A stretch of DNA of 64,000 nt from Paracentrotus lividus (lineage: Eukaryota > Echinodermata > Echinoidea > Camarodonta > Echinidae), in the NCBI GenBank assembly GCA_940671915.1, contig CALNVZ010003429.1:27270588-27334587 (forward strand), written 5' to 3'. The notes below the pieces were generated by a model, which was not told where the DNA came from, did no database searches, and saw nothing but the letters and a program-made list of their open reading frames with translations. This document shows positions 29,218 through 40,167 of this stretch, piece after piece (the first letter of the stretch is position 1; each line of letters starts with the position of its first letter). A program made the translations under genes and the position numbers.

Positions 29218-30219
29218 CAGTGGTGGCCAAAATTATTAGAACACCTGAACGTACACAAAGTCTATGGGATTATCAATGCCCTAGTTCATTTGCCGAAATC
29301 AGATTAAAGATATCTTTTGTGTGCCATGAGCTTTTATGACTCTTTAGCATAGGGTCTTACGTATACATGTATGTTGATACCAAATTTATATAGTTTCGAC
29401 CATCTGGTAATGCGCAGCATTAAAAATAGTTGCGCTATGCGCTTTTGGTTTCCCCATAGACTTGTGTATTAAACATGTAGTCCAAATGCAAAAAAGTAAA
29501 ATGCCAATTACATATGCCGATTGCTGAAAAAGTATTTGAGGTAGAAGTATGAAACTTAGCAGGCTTATTTATTCTAATATAGTACATTCCAAGTTTCAGC
29601 AAATTTGGTCTAATGGGGAGGGTGGATTCGCCCCCACCCTTGATGGTGAGATGACCAAAATACCATTCCCATTGAAGGTTAAGACTATTTTTTTTATTTT
29701 AATGAAGACACTCCTTGTAAATGTATATTTTAAAAAAGGAAATTTCATGAGCAATTAAAATATGTTGAAATATTAAGGGTCATTGGAACAATGGTCTTAA
29801 ATAGGGGCACTGATTTAAAAATTTGGGGCCCTTCAAAAATAATTTAAAAATTCCCATATAACATGTAACTACTTCACCCTGTGTTGTTATGAATGCCATT
29901 TTGACATCCTCAGGAAATTTCCTTTCAGAATATATACTTTTGTAGGGAGAGGCTTAAAATGTTTAACCTTATGACACTTTGATCCTGAAAGGGGCAAGAT
30001 TTTAAAATTTTGCAATTGGTGGTGAAAAAAAAAAAAAAAAAAAAAAGGCGACTTGGGGGCGAGTTCCCAACGCATGGCTTTGTTATTTAGTTTTTAAAGC
30101 ATAATGATGATATTCGGAGACATTCCAACCATTTTATAGGTATTTGAATGGTCAACTGAATGCAAATTATTAAAATCATTTAAATATGCTTGGTGTTCTA
30201 ATAATTTTGGCCACCACTG
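29218..30219. mobile_element. Tc1/mariner-like non-autonomous element, 1002 bp
   Basis: Inverted ends CAGTGGTGGCCAAAATTATT, then AGAACACC, and the matching right end. TA lies on both sides (29216-29217 and 30220-30221), as expected for Tc1/mariner. The interior has no DDE transposase, a 24-base poly-A run near 30027 and a GGGGAGGGTGGATTCGCCCC patch. Non-autonomous. Confidence 0.8.
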
Positions 30220-30221
30220 TA

Positions 30222-32780
30222 TATGTGATGCGTCACGTCGAAAGGAGAGACTAGTCGCGATTTTTGAAATCCATTTTATTTGATATTATTGATCCCTGAA
30301 TTCATTGCTTGAATTTGATATATAACCGACTGTAAAGAGTAAATAGAAGTGGAGATATTAGCCTCTGAACGCGAGGAGAATTGTGCTCTTGGAAATCAAA
30401 ATCAAGAGAAAAACGTCTGCGAAGTTTGACTTCTGTTTGACTCCGAGCCAGAAAAATAAGACCATTTTGTCACCGCTCTACTCACCGAAATGCCCTAGCA
30501 ACCACTTGTTACAAGGTGAAACGATTGACCAATGAGGAGGCTGCATTCAGGTATACAGAGAACAATACTCGTCCGTCACGCATGATCGAGGCAAACGCAG
30601 CAAGCGATGTTGTCTAAATAACATTCAATCTTCTCAAAAAAAGAAACTAAATTTTGGTTAGTTATTTTATATCTTCGTCAAATAATAAAAACGTCATGCT
30701 CTTTCTAATTGTTTAAGAAAAAGTCCATCTTTTAAGAAAAGTGTTTACCAATCCTGGCGCTAAATTAGTTAGAAACAAAACTATTTTAAAACCTTTTGGG
30801 GGGTTTTATTCCGATGTTTGCGTGCGTTCTTTGAATGTCAATCGCGTATACTCTTACTCATTATAAAGCGAGTCATTTTGATCTGAACTCTGTTGGAAAT
30901 TTGAACATATAATGGTCTATAGACTAAATTATTCTTGTACAGGGGCTTATGAATTTAGTTTATATTCTTTGAATATTATGATAGAGATAAGCCTCCAAAA
31001 ATGTTTTAATAAATATTTGCGCCTCAACGAATGTATTTAGAATTTCTCTGATCACGTTTTATGAGTGGCTAGGTTAGCTTAAGAAATGAAAATAAAACGT
31101 AATGGTTTGCTCGATCTCGTCTTTATTGATCAAACTTGTTACCAGTAATAAGAAGATATTAATAATTTTAGAAATGAATTATTTTAGAGTAAATCGTATT
31201 TTGTTTCGTCGTGTTTTAATAGTAAAACGCTACTTTTTAAACACGTTACTTTGTATAAACTGCAGAAGACTTTAACCTAAATACTTGTATCAGAAGTATT
31301 ATCACGTCACTCTTTTGTATGCTCTTATGTTTCCTGATGGAACCAAATTTGTTAATAGGGAGGTTTTAATTTCCCATCAGGACAACAGATATCGCGGCCC
31401 TTAAAAAAATGCTGAAATTAACATTCATTTGGATCCAGATAGCTAAGTTAAGCATAAGTAGCTTTTCCCCACATAACCCCCCCCCCTCTCCCCACCGGTT
31501 GTTAGATTTGACATTCGTTTGCGTGCTCCGCTATCCCGGATGAAACAGCTTTATTCACAGCAGGTTGTGGCATTTCTGAGTGCGCTAAAGAGAGTTTTAG
31601 TTCGCTATTCGCTCACAAAACGAAACAAAAATCCAGTTGAAATCACACATCACATGACAAAGCATGCGTTGCTAAGGGCGGAGCTAAACGGAGAGGGGAA
31701 ATGAGCGTGGACGTTCGCTTGTATGTCCGGAAAAAAAAAATTAATACGCGAAAAACACTCGCCGAAAAACTGCTTTTTTACCACTTTCCCGTTACCATTT
31801 TCACTCATTTTTTTAACAGAGCAAAGATGAAGCATGGTAAAAGCAGAAAATTAAAAAAAAAAATTCCCCAAAATTTTGACTTTTTTATTAGTTTGTCGAT
31901 TTACTCGGATCTTTGATCTGCGACTTCTCTCTCATTTCGACAAGACGTATCACATATTACATGTGTATATTCAAATATTTTTTTTCGGGGGGGGGGGATT
32001 TCTTTAACAATTCAATGAAATTTTACTTTTTTTCAAAGCTTTTCACTTGAGAATGAAAATTTGACAAGAAAACTACATGTAATTTCCTAACAGTCTTTGC
32101 CCATCATGTTTCATCATGTACATGTACCCATGTAGGCCTAATGATGCTCAATGAGTCCTCTTGAAAAAAAAAACAAAAAACAACAACTTGAGGAATAGAA
32201 TTTTTTATAAACATTTAAAAACAAAAAAATTCATGAATATTAACCAGTATCTGCATCTTGCATGTCTTCATAAACTTCCTCTATATTTGAGAATGGGTGA
32301 TGATGTGGACTAACTGTTTTGATCTCATTTTCTTTCTTTTTTTTTTAAATTCTAATTTCAATACATTTTTCTAATTTCTGTTTTTTTCGCTCTCTCTTTC
32401 AATGCCATAAACAGGCCAGCACTCTGACAATTAATTTATAAAAATCTAACAAGTGATCTAGGGCAAACTCCATCAAGATCGAAATAGAGACCTAACGTAA
32501 CTTAAAGTTATATTGTTAATTGCCTCAAGGTGTTTTTTAAAAAAATGTTGAATTCCATTTAAGGACCTTCTAAGGCCATGTATCTTATTTTAACAAAAAA
32601 TATAAAATCATTCAGCACATGTTATAATATATATGATAATATCATTTTATTTACCCAATGTATCCACTTCAGTTCTGACAACTGTTCTCCCAGCGGGCCC
32701 TGTATGATGTTATTATTACCTCCAAGCTCCTTGTTAAAAGGCAACTTGAGGTACCATTTTTGTAAATCTTTGGTATAATA
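30222..32780. other. Intergenic DNA upstream of the kinase gene
   Basis: No gene recognised. About 31650-31700 has a GTTGCTAAGGGCGGAGC block (RFX half-site-like plus GC box) that could belong to a promoter of the minus-strand kinase. It also holds C- and G-runs near 31480 and 31990 and T/A homopolymers. A 5' untranslated exon of the kinase may lie here but cannot be located. Confidence 0.35.
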
Positions 32781-32880
32781 TGGACTCGGCCAGGTTTCGA
32801 ATTCACGAGCTCCTGTTCATGAGAGCAAGAAAGGCTACCTTTTTACGGGCGCTCTAACCGATTGAGCTATCATGTCTGGT
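32781..32880 (-). repeat. tRNA-derived SINE head
   Basis: On the minus strand, ATAGCTCAATCGGTTAGAGC (A-box-like) is followed about 50 bp later by GAATTCGAAACCTGG (B-box-like). The acceptor and anticodon arms do not fold as a tRNA, so a SINE or tRNA relic is more likely than a working gene. Confidence 0.45.
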
Positions 32881-33099
32881 TCACAATCATATAACAAGTA
32901 ACGTGCACCTGTCTCACCTAACCTCCAGTTTAAAATTCATCACTTTTTAGTGGGATCAAGGGGATTTTGTACATATAGTCTAACGTTTAACTCTAGGTCT
33001 AGTATCAGTATTTATTACCATGATTACTCTCACCTGAACTCAATATGATTTACTTTTGATTTGTTATCATTTTGAAATGAACGATGAAAAGCACTCACC

Positions 33100-33300
33100 C
33101 TTTTGTTATAAAAAAAATGGATGAAAAAAGGAACATCATCTTGTGTTATTTGTTAGGGCCAGGGCTATGCCTTGTTATTATGTTAATCAATAAACATGTT
33201 ATAATAATATTATTATTATTATTATTAGAAAACAGAAACATTATGTTGTGTTATTTCATTTATGTTAATCCACAAACATGATAATTCTAATTTTCCATGA
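33100..33300. repeat. Short direct duplication with ATT microsatellite
   Basis: Two copies of a block with AACATCATCTTGTGTTATTT / AACATTATGTTGTGTTATTT, then TATGTTAATC and AAACATG, separated by an ATTATTATT run. Non-coding. Confidence 0.5.
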
Positions 33301-34529
33301 AAGGCATGATGATTAAAATTACAAATGTAAAATTATGTAGTTCATATAAGTTTATTACCTTGTTCTGGACAGTTGTTAGCATGCCCTGTTAGTTGTTTAC
33401 AGACAGCTAGACCAGTAGGCTACTGTATCTCCTTCAAACAGTAGGCAGACAGCTACAGGATTTAATTACAAAGTAGAAGATAATTTAATTAGTCCAGTCT
33501 AACGTTACACGACTTCTTCAAGATGACAGAGACAGTAAACTGCATGCACACACTGTACACTGTACGCAAATAACGTAGATCGAGCTTCCATTTGTGTGAT
33601 GAATTGGACACCACCAATACCAAACTCCACTTCCGCATCCGAAGTTTACTCTGTCAAGAGTACTTCACGCTCAAGGCTTTTATAATTAATCAATTATCAG
33701 CTTATAGTTGAACATGACATTTTGGTCAACTTTAAAACTTAAGGGTTTTCCTTTAAAATAAATTTATAAATATTAATTGACTTTGGAGCTTGTAACTTTT
33801 ATCTAGTCCTCGGAGAAATAAAAAATTAATGTGCTTCATTGTATGTAAATTCACGTTCTGACTGTGACGAGACTAAAATTAAGTAAATTGTTTGGAGTGG
33901 AAGAGTGGAAGACAGGTGGGATCGCGCGAGACGGATGAGGAAGGGTAATAAATGAGTTTGGAACTTGTGATTAACTGGGGAATGCGCCAATTAAATCTAG
34001 ACTATCGTTCACACGACAATATATACAAAATTATATTATAATATCGTGACGTCAGTTTCTTGTGGTTATTGTATGTAGTGAATATTTTCCTATATGTCGG
34101 AAATTACTGGCGTAAGAACCCGCATAAGAAATATCCCTGCTTCATTTCTTGGGTGTAGTTACAAGTAGGCCTAATTAATTTATCGGCTTCAGTCCGGGAT
34201 CTAAATAAACGCTGTAAAAAAATAATTTTAAAAAAAAAAGAAAAAAAAAAAAAAAAAAGGAAAGAAAGAAAGTAATGTTGGAGAGAAAATGTGTATATTA
34301 AGTTTCGAGACTTTTAATTAAGCCTACTGATAACCCGCATCCAAAGACTGACTTTGCAAATTGAAGAAAAGAAAGGAAAAAAAAGAAGAAAAAAAAAAAG
34401 AAAAAGAAAGAAAGAAAGAAAAGGAAAAAAAGGGGACGGGAGAGGAAATTGAAACAAAAAATGAGAAAGAAAAGAAGAAGAATAATAAGGTGAGGGAGAG
34501 AAAGAAGCCAAAACTTTCAAGACCTTATT
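33301..34529. other. Intergenic DNA with A- and GA-rich tracts
   Basis: No gene recognised. 34220-34275 and 34365-34505 are A/G-rich low-complexity tracts; open frames across them are artefacts. Near 33395-33445 there are short repeats of GTAGGCTACTGTATC/CAGTAGGCAGAC. Confidence 0.4.
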
Positions 34530-34681
34530 CAGTGGTGGATCCAGGCGGGGGCGTAGGGGACGAGCGCCCCTATAATTTTAAAAACCTCTCATTGACTGCA
34601 TGATGTACATATGTTAAAATCAGAAAATGTCGGCGGCGCCACCCCCCCCCCCCATCCTAAATTTCCTGGATCCGCCACTTG
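34530..34681. mobile_element. Small hAT-like MITE
   Basis: Inverted ends CAGTGGTGGATCCAGG / CCTGGATCCGCCACTTG. Flanks ACCTTATT and GCCTTATT form a 7-of-8-base target duplication, as made by hAT elements. A related GGATCCGCCACT end occurs alone near 50921. Confidence 0.65.
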
Positions 34682-35227
34682 CCTTATTCGATTGTTTAAT
34701 GCAATGAGCATCCAGTTCACGGTAATAAGAAAAAAGAGGGAAGAAAGATGGATTTGATCAATTTGGCGCCCCTAAACTTAAGATCGCATTGGCCATATGA
34801 TTGAGGTCAAGTTTGGCGCCCCCTAAATTTAAGATCATTTTTGACGCTCGCTGAGTTAATGGTCAATTTGTCGTCCCTCTCTCTAATTTCTTTTTTTTTT
34901 CCCCCTTTAACTTTCTCCCCCTTTTTCATCCTCTTAGGCTCCTTTCCCCTGTCCCTCTTTTCGGCGCCTCCTCAACTAATAAAATACCCAGGGGCCCCCG
35001 AGGCCAACCCCCTCCCCAAGAAACACGAATGCTGACAAAGTAGAGCTGTCCCTTTCCTCAAGGCCTGAGAAGATAACCCGATACCGGATCATTTTTATAT
35101 TTATTTTATTTTTTTTAACAAAGGGGAAGAAAAGAAAAATGAAGCCAACACATTTTTTTCACGCATAACGCATGACGTAAAAAAAATTGGGTATACAAAA
35201 ATCTGAATTCAAGATTGTGCACCCTTT

Positions 35228-35665
35228 TCCCCCAACCCCAGGGGTGGATCTAGCTTTTTGCTAAGGGGGGGGGGGGGGCCTTAACCCGGAGTGAAAATTG
35301 TAGCCAGGCACTGCGAGGGAGCGGAGCGTTCAAGGCGAGAGGTGCGAAGCCCCTGCGGGGGGGGGGGGGGTTCCCCCTTCCACGGTAGGGAGCTTTTTCA
35401 ATTTGACATTTGAAATGGTGCAATATCTGATGCATACCTTAGTCATCATTTCTAACATTCTTAAAGGTAGGATTAATGTACTAAATTAAGAAATAGGTTA
35501 TATCTAGGCTAGTGATAGAAAGAGTCAAACGACCAGAGTTTGGTCTAAGAATGGGTGTGTTAGAGTTTGGAACCCCCCCCCCACATTTTTTTGTTTTTTG
35601 TTTTTTGTGAGCCCAAGGGGGGGGATAACCCCTAAACCCCTTCCCCCCCCCCCCCCCCCCCGTAG
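35228..35665. repeat. G/C-homopolymer-rich repeat cluster
   Basis: Carries GGTGGATCTAGC, a GCGAGGGAGCGGAGCG...GCGAAGCCCCTGCGGGG block and runs of 9 to 20 G or C (near 35268, 35358, 35573, 35619 and 35644). No coding capacity. It resembles other dispersed elements with GGATCC/GCGAAGCCCC words in this window. Confidence 0.5.
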
Positions 35666-36217
35666 ATCGGCAACTTGATGAATAATGGCCTAAAAGGTAC
35701 ATGTATAGCAATGTCAGATTAAAAAATCCACGCCGGGAGCTCCCAAATAAATCAATTTCTGCCTTTGCCGAGAAAATCTCATTGCAAAGGCCAAATCATC
35801 CAATTGTACCCAATTTCTTATAATTTGAATACATGCATATTTTCAGTTTGCAGCAATTGAATTTTCACACTTTTATTATTTTGCTGGCCGGATAATCACG
35901 ACTTTTGATATTGGCACGCATCCTCCTTATAAGCAACAGTACAATTTTTTTTCTCTCTCTCTCCCTCTTGAGTCTCTTGGTTGTCAGGTGATTGTTTCAT
36001 TTCCTTATATAATTATGTAACCTAATGGTAGACTTTCCTTATGGCCATTAATAATTTGCAACAGGTATAAAGGAAACCTAAGAACATTATGATTTTGGGA
36101 CAAATATGAAACATTGGCATATATTTGACGATTCAAGTCACTGATAGTCCCCACCTCCTTAAAAATATATTTTATGTGCCTCTGCTCTTTTGTCTACCCC
36201 TTTGTTTCAAAAGTGAC

Positions 36218-36381
36218 CTGGACCCCGTAACACAAAGCTTTGCGATTGATTGCAAATGTGAAAGAGCTGCTCTGATTGGCTGCTAGTCAGTATTTTGTAC
36301 TAAAAGTGTGTGTAACAACTTTCTTGATTGGCTATTGCCACTTTGCGATTGATTGCAGACCATTGTGTTACGGGGTCCTGG
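36218..36381. mobile_element. MITE ending in GGACCCCGTAACACAA
   Basis: Inverted ends CCTGGACCCCGTAACACAA and TTGTGTTACGGGGTCC(TGG). Inner arms TTTGCGATTGATTGCA and TTTGCGATTGATTGCAGACC repeat. About 160 bp, non-coding, followed by a TCTCTCTG microsatellite (36400-36442). Confidence 0.75.
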
Positions 36382-37174
36382 TCTTGGTAGTGCATCTACT
36401 CTCTTTCTGTCTCTATCTCTCTGTCTCTCTCTCTCTCTCTGAAAAAAAGGAGTGACATTTGAGTGAATTTAAGGTAAAAAAAAACAAAACATTTCACTCC
36501 AGAGACCATCCAAATCTACGAGTGATCCTATGAGGTCACTCCAAAACGAATGATCTTCTGGCTGTAACCACACAAACACCTCTCTCACATAAAATGAATA
36601 AGTGTATCTGGCACATGATTTACGATATAATTTCAAAAAATATAGTTTATTAATAGAGATATTTCAGATTACCCTTGCATTGATACATAAAAAATACAGA
36701 CACAGTATTTAATACTTATAATATTATATCTAGGCCCATATATACAAAAATCCTCTAACGTACGGACATAAGAATCAACTACTGATTTTGAATGTCTATT
36801 TTTTTTTTAATAGATATATTGTTTTCTTTCAAAACAAACTAAGCTAAACTCTTTGATCAAGTATTTCAAAGTTAATTACAAAATCATTACTGCAAATGAG
36901 TGCCAGCTATGAACATGTAGGCTATGTTTATGGTTCCATAAACACTCGCTTTTAAAAAGGTAACTATACCTTCGTTAATGTTCCACATTTACCAGCCACT
37001 CAAAATCCAGTATTTCATGACTTTACTATTGATGGAAAGTTTTTGTATAATATAATTTTTTATGCAACAATACCAAGAAAATGGCATGACCACGCAAAAG
37101 TGAATGAAAATACAATGAATGTATGTGTTACACATCTTTACAGAGTCTTAATCATTTACAACTCATTCCATCGA

Positions 37175-37640
37175 TCCAAACCAGCGAGTTGTATATTTTT
37201 CAAGATTTTTTCCCCCTTTTTTCTGGCATTACTTTACTTTTTTAATTCACTAATCAAGCACTTAGAACTTTTCCTGATGCACAAGTATAACTTCAAAGAG
37301 GTGTTTAATTATATAAGGGCAGTTAAATAAACATAATTGCATATAACATTCTCTCTAATATTGAAATTGTATTAGTTATCATTCAACAAATAATTCTATC
37401 AAAACCAGCAAGCTGTATAATTTTCTAAAAACTTCCTATTCTGGCAATATTCTACTTCTGCTAATTTACTAATCAAGCATTAGTACTTATCCTTATGTAC
37501 GTACAAGTATAAAAAATCTCAATGAGGTATTATAAGTATCTAAGTTCAGTTATTTAAACATAACTGCACATACCATTCTCTCCATCATTTCATGAAAACC
37601 AGGGAGCTGTATAATCTTTCAAAATTATAAAAACCTGAAA
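37175..37640. repeat. Diverged tandem units of about 205 bp
   Basis: Blocks AACCAGCRAGYTGTATA, TTCTGGCA, ACTAATCAAGCA, GTACAAGTATAA/CACAAGTATAA, GAGGTRTT, CAGTTA.TTAAACATAA and CATTCTCTC appear in the same order twice (from 37183 and 37402), and a third begins at 37600. Non-coding. Confidence 0.55.
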
Positions 37641-38354
37641 TTCTTTTTTTTTTTGCCTATCATACAGCTTATTTCGATTTTGAACAATGAGGGCAGTAAT
37701 CATTTATTTACTCACAATCCATGTGAGTTTCAGATTCTATTCTATTGTCATTATTACAAGAACTAAATACAAACTTTTAAAACTATTGGAATCAAATTCA
37801 CATTTTTATGATCATAATTCTCGAGGTTAGTTACTGGCCGTCTTAACTCCATCACTTTCCAACTGAATTTTATAAACCAAGTTGTAATCCGGGAGTGTAT
37901 ATGAAAATGATAATTGTATTTCAAGCTTAGTACATGTATACACAACTCCTTCCAATTGAAATTCATAAATAAATAAACTAGGTTATATTTCAGATGTATA
38001 TTTCAAACCGATAATTGCGTTTCAAAGCTTGGAATATAACAATTCTAGAGTAATTTTAGTATCCTATTACACTTGATCAATTGACATGGCACACAAGTCA
38101 AAGTGTCAATAGATTCAAACATCTAATATTTGCTAAAATTCACAAAAAAGGTTTTCCTAAACCAAATTCAAATCTTTTAGGTACTAAGACCTTGTATCCG
38201 ACAAATGGGCAATAATATATAGTCCATTATATGTCTAAAGCTCTAAGTTTGGCAGATCACACACAAAATAATTACAAAATAATTTAAAATATTTTGCAGC
38301 ATGTGCAAAAAGATATAGAATGATATTAAAATAAACCCCTGTGTGCACAAGAAT

Positions 38355-38640
38355 AACATCAGGAAAGGAATACATGTATTAAAAAATCAATAAACAAACA
38401 GTAGAAATAAACATTGAATGATATATTGAAGGAAAGTGGAAAATGAAAGATAAAGAAAAAAAAAGAATAGCATAAGCAAAGAAAAAAAAAGAAAAAAAAG
38501 AAGTATGAATAATGTAAGGAAAGTATGAAAACAATGAATATAAAGAAGAAAGGGGATAAATCAATGAATGACACAGGGAAAGAGAGAAAGTGAAGATAGG
38601 CAGATAAACCCCCCCCCCAAAACGTGAGAAACAAGAAAAA
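38355..38640 (+). repeat. A/G-rich low-complexity tract
   Basis: GAAA-rich sequence with A-runs and a C-run at 38609-38618. Open frames across the complement are composition artefacts. Nothing functional seen. Confidence 0.6.
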
Positions 38641-38924
38641 AAAACAACGAACAACTTAAGAGAGAATGAAAGACCTACAAAATAAAGAATATCATGAGGA
38701 GGTTTTTAAGAGCACAGATTTTAGCCACAATCTGCACTGCAAATGTTCAATCATGAATAGTGCACCTCACGGATTGCATTTTCATGTTTACAATTAAATT
38801 TTGAATTCTATCATAAAGTTTATTTCCCAGTACTGTTTAATTCTTGTTACTGACCAGTTTTAACATTGTTTTGAAATGCAGCTACATGTATACTTTTGAA
38901 GGTGAAGGCATTTAAAGGGTAAAT

Positions 38925-39285
38925 TCCCACTTGGTCTACCAACTTTGACTCATACCTGTTTGGTCTAATCCCTCATTTTGTCTACAACTAGTTCTTCTAA
39001 TTACCTTTTGGTCTAACTGCCACTTTGTTTATTTACCATTTTGTCTAATTTCCATTTTCCATTTAGTCTAACATTACTTACAAGTAGTCAATTACCAGTA
39101 ACAAACTGGTAAAAGACCAAATATCGATTTGGGAGCCAGACGAAAATGCAATAAATCGAAAATTTGGTTGCATTGAAAATGAGAAGAATTGGCAAATAAA
39201 TAAAGTGAGAAATAGACTTACAGTAGGTATAAGACCAAGCAGAAATCAGTCCAAATTGTTAGCAGACCATGTGTGACCAAGCCGA
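38925..39285. repeat. TTTGGTCTAA word repeat in a hairpin, copy 1
   Basis: Left half repeats words such as TTTGGTCTAATTACCATTT about every 20 bp; right half carries the complementary GACCAAAT/TAGACCA words, so the whole can fold back. A second copy lies at 42255-42690. Confidence 0.6.
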
Positions 39286-39866
39286 ATTTTCATGTATTTT
39301 ACAATGAACAAATAAAGAGATTGACTCACGTTGAATAAAATGAGATTGTTAAGCCTGTGTGATATAGAAGAACATCAGAGAATGGACCAACTCCTGATAG
39401 ACCCAGCAGAGTAGAGTCAGAGAGTAGTTGAAGCATGGAACAGTCTACCCCCCTCCCATCATATCTCCACCATCTATTCATGCTATTAACCCATTGCATA
39501 CTAAGCCTGCATATATGCGGGCTGAAGAAACATACTAGAACACCCCTCTTGTCGACCGTTTATTTCACTCATGACTGCTTTAACATATAAAGTCCTTATG
39601 TAATTTAAATTATCTGACATTGATCTATTTAAAAATGTCTTTGTTTCACGTTTAAATGAAAAGAATATCTTGCAAGCATGCTTCACAATCGCGATTCACT
39701 CACCTTTGTAAAAAGTTCTCAGTATACAATGGGTTAAAAACAGGTTGAACAAACACTGGTCCCCCCTACATCAAATTCGTCCATAATAAACCCCATCCAC
39801 CATGAATGCATGAAATTAATAAGTTCAGGAAGGATCCATGCAGTACTATCTTGAAGGGACGATCAG

Positions 39867-40005
39867 TGGGGCATTTCATCAAAGGACTTGTCGGACGTTT
39901 TATCCGACAAATTTGCTCTCAGCCAATCAGATGCAAGCATTTTAGTAGCTTATAACAGTTTGTTGGATAAAACGTCTGACATGTCCTTTCATGAAACGCC
40001 CCCCT
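39867..40005. mobile_element. GGGGCGTTTCATGAAAGGAC MITE, copy 1
   Basis: Inverted ends GGGGCATTTCATCAAAGGAC and GTCCTTTCATGAAACGCCCC, with inner CAATCAGATGCAAGCATTT and GTTATAAGC-type words. About 85 bp beyond the transporter stop codon, probably in its 3' UTR. Confidence 0.75.
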
Positions 40006-40088
40006 GAAGTCACAACAGGACTAACTATTACTTCCGGACACTGATGATGATGATGATATGAACCATTTAAAGGTATCGAGAGATTGTG

Positions 40089-40167
40089 TTAAGCAGTCAC
40101 GATCCGATGAGCATCTTCTACTATGATGGGATTAGGCTTATTCCTCATGTGAATTGGTTTCCTTCGT
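40089..40167 (-). CDS. SLC18B1: SLC18B1-like exon 14 (C-terminal tail)
   Basis: Acceptor TTTCAG, stop TAA. Encodes RRKPIHMRNKPNPIIVED and a short end ATRIVTA-like (DAHRIVTA). Cytosolic, basic. A diverged second copy of this exon lies at 40197-40362. Confidence 0.85.
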
